Below, piece after piece: positions 15,494 to 21,502 of a stretch of 21,502 bases of DNA. The translations under genes were made by a program, and so were the position numbers. The stretch spans positions 1-21,502 of the forward strand of contig JANWIS010000065.1 in NCBI GenBank assembly GCA_025449775.1. The letters are read 5' to 3'. How positions within the stretch are numbered: position 1 is the first letter of the stretch; every line of letters starts with the position of its first letter. Under the pieces are notes generated by a model, which was not told where the DNA came from, did not search any database, and saw only the letters and a program-made list of their open reading frames with translations. The DNA comes from Ignavibacteriaceae bacterium (lineage in GTDB: Bacteria; Bacteroidota; Ignavibacteria; Ignavibacteriales; Ignavibacteriaceae).

Positions 15494-16102
15494 TTATTTC
15501 TCGACTCGTACTCGAAAATTATCTACAAACACTCTGCCAAGTGCTATATTTTCAATGACATTAGCTAACAATTGATGTTCAACAGGTAAAACCCTTTCGG
15601 CTATTTCTTCCGGTGATTTTACATCAGAAATATCTACACATTTTTGGGCAATAATTTTACCGGTATCGTAACTTTCATCCACAAAATGAACCGATGCCCC
15701 GGAAACTTGTGCTGATGACTCAAACACAGCCCGGTGAACGTTCATTCCATACATTCCCGAACCTCCGAAAGAGGGTAAAAGAGCAGGATGAATGTTTATT
15801 ATCCGGTTTGAAAAGGATTTAATAAAATCAGCGGGAATCATCTTCAGGAATCCTGCAAGGACAATTAAGTTTATATCCAGCTTTTCAAAGATGGTTCTTA
15901 AATCATCAAACGATATAAATCCTTCCTTATTACCAACACTGTATACCGGGATTGAAAAATTTTTTGCTACATCAAATGCAGGACAAAACAATTTATCACC
16001 AACCACCACTTTAACCTGAACCAGCTCTTTAAGTTTTGATGATTCAAGTATAGCTCGCAGATTTGAACCCCGACCAGAAACAAAGACCGCAAGTGCTAAC
16101 AC
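15494..16102 (-). CDS. purN: Phosphoribosylglycinamide formyltransferase
   Basis: PurN transfers the formyl group of 10-formyl-THF to GAR in purine synthesis. The 202-residue length is typical. AVFVSGRGSNLRAI is the phosphate-binding N-terminus, LAGFLKMIPADFI the folate region, INIHPALLPSFGG supplies the catalytic Asn and His, and VDESYDTGKII the catalytic Asp. The start is GTG at 16102. Upstream in the same frame a TAA is met 12 bases earlier, with no other start between, and an out-of-frame ATG overlaps the GTG. A promoter-like site lies 22-52 bases upstream. Confidence 0.95.
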   Translation of the reverse strand: MLALAVFVSGRGSNLRAILESSKLKELVQVKVVVGDKLFCPAFDVAKNFSIPVYSVGNKEGFISFDDLRTIFEKLDINLIVLAGFLKMIPADFIKSFSNRIINIHPALLPSFGGSGMYGMNVHRAVFESSAQVSGASVHFVDESYDTGKIIAQKCVDISDVKSPEEIAERVLPVEHQLLANVIENIALGRVFVDNFRVRVEK

Positions 16103-16123
16103 ATTACTGCTAAATTATTTTTG

Positions 16124-16154
16124 TAAAACTACCTAAAGACCATAAATTTATCAA
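16124..16154 (-). promoter_or_regulatory. Promoter upstream of purN
   Basis: On the minus strand TTGA (16154-16151), a 19-base spacer and TAGTTTTA (16131-16124) match the TTGx-N19-TAnnTTT pattern. The site falls wholly in the 70-base gap after the TPR gene, with a predicted start near 16117. It would let purN, purH, the mre-rod genes and pyrF be transcribed independently of pyrG. Confidence 0.45.
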
Positions 16155-16172
16155 ATAGTCTGCTGTCAAATT

Positions 16173-17699
16173 TTAATTTTTCTCTTTGAGGATGAATGAA
16201 AGAAAGTTCAGCTTGTCTTTCAATTTATTTTCATAAAAATAATTTTTGTAATTACCTGCATACTCGATGAACAATTCAGCGTCAACTGAGCTGTGCAGGT
16301 CTTTACTGACTCTTGCTGCATAATAACAAGCGAAAGGTTTTACCCAAAGCTCACAATTATCGAAATGAATAACAGCTACTGCATACTCAAGAGATTTTTT
16401 GTGCTTACCTAAATTGTAATTCACTTCACTCATATACAAAAGTGCTTCGGCTCTTAATGAATCAGAAATCTGGAGGTTAACAAAATTTTCTAGTGAGTCA
16501 AGTGCCTGTCCAAATTTTCCGGAATCGATTAAATTTTTTATTAATATTAATCTTAATTCATAAGTTCCTGGCAGTATCTTAAGATATTGCTCACCTTTTT
16601 TTTCTGCAAAAACATCGTCATCCAGATCATCGTTACCTTCAGAAGTTTTTTCAAAATATAGGAGCGCAGAAAGTGAATCTCCTTCCAGCAGATGACTTAA
16701 TCCCAGTTTAAGGGCAGTTATTCCTTTGAACCGATCTTCATTTGAAAATTCAAGAAAATTTATAAGATAAGATCTCGATTCATCATATTTTCCCTGAGAA
16801 TAAAGGATGTCACCCAAAAATAACCCCGCATAATTCTTTAATTGTGTAAATACAGTATCTCTTGAATCGATTACTGACTTGTAATACTTAGTAGCATTTT
16901 TGAGATCATATTTTTTCAAGTAAAGGTTTGCTAAAGAGAAACGAAATAATAAATTTTTCGGATACCAGGTAACAAGGTCCAATAATATTCCTTCAGCCTG
17001 ATGATACTTGAGTAAAAATTCAGAATAAATTTGAGAAAGATAAAAACGGGAGTCGATGCTTGAGTACTTACCTTTCTTTACAGAGGTTTCAAGGTAATCT
17101 AAACCCACGTGTTTATCTCCTGTAACTCCTGATAAGCTTAAAGCCCACGACCAGGTTTGAGGTGCCCGCGAAATAGCAAAATTATATAAACCGATTCCCA
17201 TATATGCATCGTAATAAAGGCTGTCTCTTGATAAAATTTGGTTGAAATATCCATAGAATTTTTGTGCTGCAAAAATCGCATCAACGTAATTTTCTTCTCT
17301 GGTAAATGCAAAAGTTTTATTAGCATAAACTGAACCGAGTATATAAAAATTAAAGAGATCCGTTGAATCTTTTTCAAGTAAAATTTCGGCTTTTTCGATA
17401 GCTGTGTCGCTCAATGCTAAAAAATTTTCAAGATAATACGGGTTTGTGTTATCAAGATAATACCACAGATAATGAATGGACTTATAATGATAACCGGCAG
17501 GGTTATTGGGGTAATTTTTTATTATCTCGTTAAATGTTTTATCTGCTGATTGGAAATTAAAATTGTAAAGTGCACTAAATCCCTGGCTGATTTTATTTTT
17601 GAGATTTGATTGAGAATACACTGTAACATTTAATAGAATTACTACAGATAAGGCTGATAATAAAATTCTTTTTACAGATGATTTAGTTGAGGTTATCAA
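16173..17699 (-). CDS. Exported tetratricopeptide-repeat protein, function unknown
   Basis: The 508-residue product begins with a basic stretch and a hydrophobic core (ILLSALSVVILLNVTVYSQ), a Sec signal peptide with cleavage near residue 29; there is no lipobox cysteine. The rest is helical TPR-type solenoid: GFSALYNFNFQSADKTFNEI, GDILYSQGKYDESRSYLINF and SEVNYNLGKHKKSLEYA are clear repeats. The middle segment YDAYMGIGLYNFAISRAP with a following TGDKHVGLDYLE recalls the IML2/TTC39 type of TPR protein, by pattern only. The start is TTG at 17699, the first in-frame start with a full signal peptide; a GAGA lies 8 bases upstream. It follows pyrG by 48 bases. Probably a periplasmic scaffold; the partner is unknown. 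Confidence 0.85.
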   Translation of the reverse strand: MITSTKSSVKRILLSALSVVILLNVTVYSQSNLKNKISQGFSALYNFNFQSADKTFNEIIKNYPNNPAGYHYKSIHYLWYYLDNTNPYYLENFLALSDTAIEKAEILLEKDSTDLFNFYILGSVYANKTFAFTREENYVDAIFAAQKFYGYFNQILSRDSLYYDAYMGIGLYNFAISRAPQTWSWALSLSGVTGDKHVGLDYLETSVKKGKYSSIDSRFYLSQIYSEFLLKYHQAEGILLDLVTWYPKNLLFRFSLANLYLKKYDLKNATKYYKSVIDSRDTVFTQLKNYAGLFLGDILYSQGKYDESRSYLINFLEFSNEDRFKGITALKLGLSHLLEGDSLSALLYFEKTSEGNDDLDDDVFAEKKGEQYLKILPGTYELRLILIKNLIDSGKFGQALDSLENFVNLQISDSLRAEALLYMSEVNYNLGKHKKSLEYAVAVIHFDNCELWVKPFACYYAARVSKDLHSSVDAELFIEYAGNYKNYFYENKLKDKLNFLSFILKEKN

Positions 17700-17747
17700 T
17701 AAGATTCTCGGGGAAACAGAATGTATAATTTGATTTCAATTCAGGAA

Positions 17748-19376
17748 TCAATTTCCATTTTTCTTTATTGAATATTGTAATGCAGCTTTTACAAATTCTC
17801 TGAACAACGGGTGAGCATTAGTAGCTCTTGATTTTAGTTCCGGATGAAACTGACAGGCAACAAACCATGGATGATCTTCCAGTTCAATCATCTCCACAAG
17901 TTCTTTATCGGGCGAGAGCCCGCTTAGTACCAAACCTTTTTCAATAAATTTTTTCCGAAACTTATTATTCACTTCATAGCGATGACGATGACGTTCAGAA
18001 ATATTACCTGATTTGTATGCTTCGTACGCTTTTGTTTTTTCCTGAAGAATACAAGGATAGGCGCCTAACCGCATCGACGCTCCCATTTCTTTAACATTTT
18101 TTTGATCCGGCATTAAATCTATTACGCTGAATTTTGTTTTCTTAAATTCAGAACTGTTGGCATTTTTTAATCCGCAAACGTTACGTGCAAACTCAACCAC
18201 AGCACATTGTAATCCGAGACATATTCCAAAAAATGGGATGTTATTTTCCCTTGCAAATTTTACAGCCCGAATTTTTCCTTCGATACCTCTTTCACCAAAT
18301 CCACCCGGAACAAGAATTCCATCAGAGCCAATTAATAATTCCTCGAAATTTCCATTCTCCATATCTTCTGCATTTACAGGTTTCATTTTAACTTTAACCT
18401 GGTTTTCTGCACCAGCATGTATAAATGCTTCCATTATACTTTTGTAAGCATCGAGATGAGTTATGTATTTACCGCAAACTGCAATTTCAACTTCCCTGTT
18501 TGGATTTTTAATTCCGTCAACAAAATTAGCCCAATCATCCAGCTTTATTTTTCTTTCAGGTAAATGAAGTCTGCTTGTAACAAGACTATCCAGCTTCTCT
18601 TTATGCAGCACTAACGGCACTTCATAAATTGAGGAAACATCATAAGCTGAGATAACTGCCTTTGCATCAACGTTGCAAAATAATGCAATTTTTTCCCGGA
18701 TTTCTTTCAGTAAACGTTTTTCTGACCTGCAAATTAAAATATCCGGCTGAATCCCAAGCTCCAGTAGATTCTTTACACTATGTTGAGTTGGTTTTGTTTT
18801 AACTTCTCCCGCTGATGAAATGTAGGGAACAAGAGTAACATGTATCACCATTGAATTTGCTCTGCCAAACTCAAGCATATGCTGTCTCATCGCCTCAATG
18901 AAAGGAAGACTTTCAATATCTCCTACCGTTCCGCCAATCTCAGTTATTATAACATCATACTCACCAATTTCACCAAGACGAACAAGCTTTCTTTTAATCT
19001 CATCGGTGATGTGCGGGATTACCTGGACTGTTGCACCAAGATAATCTCCCCTTCGTTCTTTGGTTATTACTTCATTGTAAACCTGACCTGTAGTTGTATT
19101 ATTAGCACGGGTCATATTTACATCGAGAAATCTTTCATAGTGACCGAGATCGAGATCAGTTTCTGCACCATCATCTGTAACATAAACTTCGCCATGCTGG
19201 AATGGACTCATTGTGCCGGGATCTACATTTATATATGGGTCAAATTTTTGGATGGTAACATTGAAACCGCGTTGTTTGAGGAGAAGACCGAGTGAGGAGG
19301 CAGTTATTCCTTTCCCTAAAGAAGAGACCACACCTCCAGTTATAAATATGAATTTTACTTTTTTTCCGCGGGCCAT
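17748..19376 (-). CDS. pyrG: CTP synthase
   Basis: PyrG aminates UTP to CTP using ATP and glutamine. The 542-residue protein has the synthase domain first: FITGGVVSSLGKGITASSLG (P-loop-like start), INVDPGTMSPFQHGEVYVTD and EIGGTVGDIESLPF with metal- and UTP-binding residues. The glutamine amidotransferase domain follows: GILVPGGFGERG (oxyanion), FFGICLGLQCAVVEFAR (nucleophile Cys) and ACQFHPELKSR (His and Glu of the triad). The ATG at 19376 gives the usual short leader MARGKKVKFIF. It is the first gene of the long minus-strand directon; the leader contains nine A residues just upstream. Confidence 0.97.
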   Translation of the reverse strand: MARGKKVKFIFITGGVVSSLGKGITASSLGLLLKQRGFNVTIQKFDPYINVDPGTMSPFQHGEVYVTDDGAETDLDLGHYERFLDVNMTRANNTTTGQVYNEVITKERRGDYLGATVQVIPHITDEIKRKLVRLGEIGEYDVIITEIGGTVGDIESLPFIEAMRQHMLEFGRANSMVIHVTLVPYISSAGEVKTKPTQHSVKNLLELGIQPDILICRSEKRLLKEIREKIALFCNVDAKAVISAYDVSSIYEVPLVLHKEKLDSLVTSRLHLPERKIKLDDWANFVDGIKNPNREVEIAVCGKYITHLDAYKSIMEAFIHAGAENQVKVKMKPVNAEDMENGNFEELLIGSDGILVPGGFGERGIEGKIRAVKFARENNIPFFGICLGLQCAVVEFARNVCGLKNANSSEFKKTKFSVIDLMPDQKNVKEMGASMRLGAYPCILQEKTKAYEAYKSGNISERHRHRYEVNNKFRKKFIEKGLVLSGLSPDKELVEMIELEDHPWFVACQFHPELKSRATNAHPLFREFVKAALQYSIKKNGN

Positions 19377-19380
19377 TTAA

Positions 19381-19389
19381 TTTTTTTTT
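19381..19389 (-). repeat. Run of nine A at the start of the pyrG transcript
   Basis: Nine T on the + strand read as nine A on the minus strand, after GAGC and before TTAA-ATG. If transcription starts where the promoter predicts, this run is within the first few bases, where RNA polymerase slippage is known to regulate several pyrimidine genes. Confidence 0.5.
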
Positions 19390-19394
19390 GCTCT

Positions 19395-19425
19395 TAAATA
19401 TAGACTAAGAGGAAGTGATAAGCAA
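19395..19425 (-). promoter_or_regulatory. Promoter of pyrG
   Basis: On the minus strand TTGC (19425-19422), a 19-base spacer and TATATTTA (19402-19395) match the same pattern as the etfB and purN sites. Transcription would start at about 19391-19388, leaving a leader of only 12-15 bases that opens with an A-run. Confidence 0.45.
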
Positions 19426-19555
19426 TTGACAATCCATCTAATAAGCAGAAAAATATTTTTCAACAGAGAAATTTTTGATTTAAACTTGCCTTGAAAATAT
19501 CATTTGCCATTAGCCAAGTTTTTCCTTATTCTTATAAAAAAAAAGGAAAGGTTCT

Positions 19556-19963
19556 TTGGAGCCTGGTATTAAATTAACTGCGATTTTTCAAGTAAGTGCT
19601 AAAAAGCTTTATGATTCATGGCTAAATAGCCAGATTCATTCATCCTTCACAGGAAGTAAAGCACATATCGAACCTAAACTAGGATCACATTTTACTGCTT
19701 GGAATGGTTATATCAAAGGTATCAACCTTATTTTGCAGCCTTACGGCAGAATTGTTCAGAGCTGGCGTACAAATGAATTTCCTGAAGGTGTTCCTGATTC
19801 TAAAGTGGAAATTCTTTTTGAAAAACATAATAGCGGAACCAAATTAACTATTGTACATACACAACTGCCAGGCGGTGATGAAAAAAAATATGAAAAAGGA
19901 TGGAAAGAACATTACTTTAAACCGATGAAATTTTATTTTCAAAAAATGAAATCTAAATCCTGA
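19556..19963 (+). CDS. SRPBCC (AHSA1-like) domain protein
   Basis: The 135-residue cytoplasmic protein consists of a single START/Bet v1-like domain of the AHSA1 type, which binds hydrophobic ligands or, in eukaryotic Aha1, Hsp90. FQVSAKKLYDSWLNSQIHSSF is the first strand and helix pair, FTAWNGYIKGINLILQPYGR and IVQSWRTNEFPEGVPDSKVE the central strands, TKLTIVHTQLPGGDEKKYEK the last strand, and GWKEHYFKPMKFYF the C-terminal helix. The start is TTG at 19556, preceded by AGGAAAGG at 19544-19551; an in-frame TAA lies 18 bases upstream with no other start between. It is divergent from pyrG across 179 bases that hold the pyrG promoter. A weak site TTGA-N19-TATCATTT precedes this gene. The ligand is unknown. 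Confidence 0.85.
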   Translation: MEPGIKLTAIFQVSAKKLYDSWLNSQIHSSFTGSKAHIEPKLGSHFTAWNGYIKGINLILQPYGRIVQSWRTNEFPEGVPDSKVEILFEKHNSGTKLTIVHTQLPGGDEKKYEKGWKEHYFKPMKFYFQKMKSKS

Positions 19964-19996
19964 ACACCAATCTTTAAATTCTCCATTATTAATTGC

Positions 19997-20028
19997 TTGC
20001 ACAACCTTCTTATATTCAGCTATATTTC
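19997..20028 (+). promoter_or_regulatory. Promoter of the Sel1-repeat gene
   Basis: TTGC (19997-20000), a 20-base spacer and TATATTTC (20021-20028) fit the pattern found before other genes, with one extra spacer base. The predicted start is near 20035, leaving a leader of about 28 bases, as for etfB. Confidence 0.4.
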
Positions 20029-20062
20029 ATTAAGAAATATTATACTCTTTAGAGGTTAGTAC

Positions 20063-21502
20063 TTGAATAAATTTCTTCTCGTTCTGTCTTTGATATTAAT
20101 TTCCAGTTTCGGTTTAATTGCACAGGACTCTACAGGAAGCCTAGCATTTAAAAATAAAAACCCTCAGCAGAAATCACCTTATTTCTATAGACCAGATCTT
20201 GCATACCAGATCTGGCAAAAATTCAAACTAACACAGGAAGCAAATACCGGTGATGCACTCGCTCAACATGAATTAGGATTACGTTGTCTTTTAGGTGAAG
20301 GAACTCCTGCTGATACTTCAGCGGCAGTTTACTGGATTAAAAAAGCAGCTGACCAGAATCTTACTTCAGCAAAATATAATTATGCAATTTTTTTAATCAA
20401 CGGGATAGGTGTTGCCTGGGATCCGTATTCAGCTTTTAAATATTTTAAGAGTGCTGCTAATGACGGAATGGTTCAGGCACAATATGTTGTAGGCATTTTA
20501 TATACGGATAATCTTACAGTAAAACGTAACTGGAACATGGCTTACTACTGGATCAAAAAAGCATCTGATAATAATTATGAACCTGCAAAAGAAATTATTG
20601 CAAAAGTTGAACCGAGAGCATCAAAAACTATTGTCGATTCTCTTCTTACAAGTTCAGGAAATCCTGAAGAAATAAATCCCATTCCGGATCCATCTGAAAA
20701 TCTTACATCTTCACTTGGATTAGTATTTATAGACTTCGAATCAATTACCGATTCTGCAATTACAATAACCGACAGTCTGTTAATCGGGGATATTGAAATA
20801 ATCGGTGTCGATAGCCTTTCAAAAATTCTTTTGGAAGAAAAACCCGCTTCCTTAAGTGAGCTTGTAAATCCGCAAAACATTGAATTGCTCAAAACTCTTG
20901 CCGATATCGGAAGCCCGGAAGCACAAACAATACTTGGAAGAATGTATGAAAAAGGAATTTACTTCAATCAAAATTTAATAGATGCTGCTGTGTATTATTA
21001 CAGAGCGCTAAAAAATGATTCGCCGACAGGAGCGCAACTTCTCTGGCAGCTTTCACGAAAACAAAGTTTTCTTCAGCTTGTTCAAAGAGAAACTGAAATC
21101 GGAAATAACATAGCTAAATATTTGTGGTATGGATTAACTGCCACCGGATTTGATAACCGCATTGCGATAACAGATGCATTAAATCTTTTAGAAGAATCAT
21201 CAGACTCTTATTACTTACCTGCTATGGTTGAATCCGGATTGAATTTATACATAAGCAGATTTGGTGATTCAAATCCTGAAACTGCAATTGAACTTTGGAA
21301 CTCTGCATCTCGGCTTGGAAGCAGAGAAGCCGACATCAGGCTGACAGCAGCACGACTGCTTGATTCTTATGGAACAATAAATCCATCCGAAGATTTTAAA
21401 AAACTAAAAAAAGCTTCCGATGAAGGTTCACTCTTCGCCATGGTTTCGGTTGCATTGTGTTACGAACAGGGATTAGGAATTCAGCAATCAAAAACTGAAG
21501 CA
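20063..21502 (+). CDS. Exported Sel1-repeat protein (C-terminus cut off by window edge)
   Basis: The frame is open from TTG at 20063 to the right edge, 480 codons. The start is supported by GAGG at 20052-20055. NKFLLVLSLILISSFGLIAQ is a signal peptide with cleavage near A-Q. Three Sel1-like repeats follow (about residues 62-170): ALAQHELGLRCLLGEGTPAD, TSAKYNYAIFLINGIGVAWD and VQAQYVVGILYTDN, each ending in a YWIKKA- or YFKSA-like helix. An acidic, Ser/Pro-containing linker (about 175-265) separates them from a second block with SPEAQTILGRMYEKGIYFNQ, and another repeat, LFAMVSVALCYEQGLGIQQS, at the edge. Sel1 repeats mediate protein contacts; a periplasmic or surface role is likely but the partner is unknown. 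Confidence 0.88.
   Translation, partial: MNKFLLVLSLILISSFGLIAQDSTGSLAFKNKNPQQKSPYFYRPDLAYQIWQKFKLTQEANTGDALAQHELGLRCLLGEGTPADTSAAVYWIKKAADQNLTSAKYNYAIFLINGIGVAWDPYSAFKYFKSAANDGMVQAQYVVGILYTDNLTVKRNWNMAYYWIKKASDNNYEPAKEIIAKVEPRASKTIVDSLLTSSGNPEEINPIPDPSENLTSSLGLVFIDFESITDSAITITDSLLIGDIEIIGVDSLSKILLEEKPASLSELVNPQNIELLKTLADIGSPEAQTILGRMYEKGIYFNQNLIDAAVYYYRALKNDSPTGAQLLWQLSRKQSFLQLVQRETEIGNNIAKYLWYGLTATGFDNRIAITDALNLLEESSDSYYLPAMVESGLNLYISRFGDSNPETAIELWNSASRLGSREADIRLTAARLLDSYGTINPSEDFKKLKKASDEGSLFAMVSVALCYEQGLGIQQSKTEA

Overview
The window looks like the chromosome of an AT-rich bacterium of the Bacteroidota/Chlorobiota/Ignavibacteriota group. This is an inference from DUF2851, secreted proteins whose signal peptides end in -AQ, and several promoters of the form TTGx-N19/20-TAnnTTT, close to the Bacteroidota housekeeping consensus. 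Unlike typical Bacteroidota, many genes have visible Shine-Dalgarno sequences, and TTG starts are common. No CRISPR array, prophage, integrase or insertion sequence was seen.

Left region (1-3600). A MATE exporter runs off the left edge. A 405-base gene-free stretch follows. It holds a candidate structured RNA, a long nested hairpin best supported on the + strand, and terminator-like hairpins on both strands. Next come tRNA-Ser(CGA), placed one base after the stop codon of an orphan ParA-type ATPase, and a divergent tRNA-Ser(GGA) with a good promoter. A small secreted protein resembling surface-adhesin E and the N-degron adaptor ClpS are convergent.

Electron-transfer operon (3659-6066). etfB, etfA and a DUF151 nuclease-like protein with a C-terminal UVR motif form a tight + strand operon. 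Its promoter carries a 16-base inverted repeat exactly in the spacer, a likely operator. DUF2851 is convergent with it.

Large minus-strand directon (19376 down to 7735). pyrG, a TPR protein, purN, purH, mreB, mreC, mreD, mrdA, rodA and pyrF follow in transcription order. The complete cell-elongation machinery lies between purine and pyrimidine biosynthesis genes, with overlaps or gaps of a few bases from purH to pyrF. Promoter-like sites precede pyrG and purN. The pyrG promoter appears to initiate next to a run of nine A residues.

Right region (19556-21502). A small SRPBCC/AHSA1-type protein is followed by a secreted Sel1-repeat protein that runs off the right edge.

Most genes are recognisable housekeeping genes. 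The least explained items are the structured RNA at about 1289-1470, the ParA-tRNA junction, the etf operator and the A-run in the pyrG leader.
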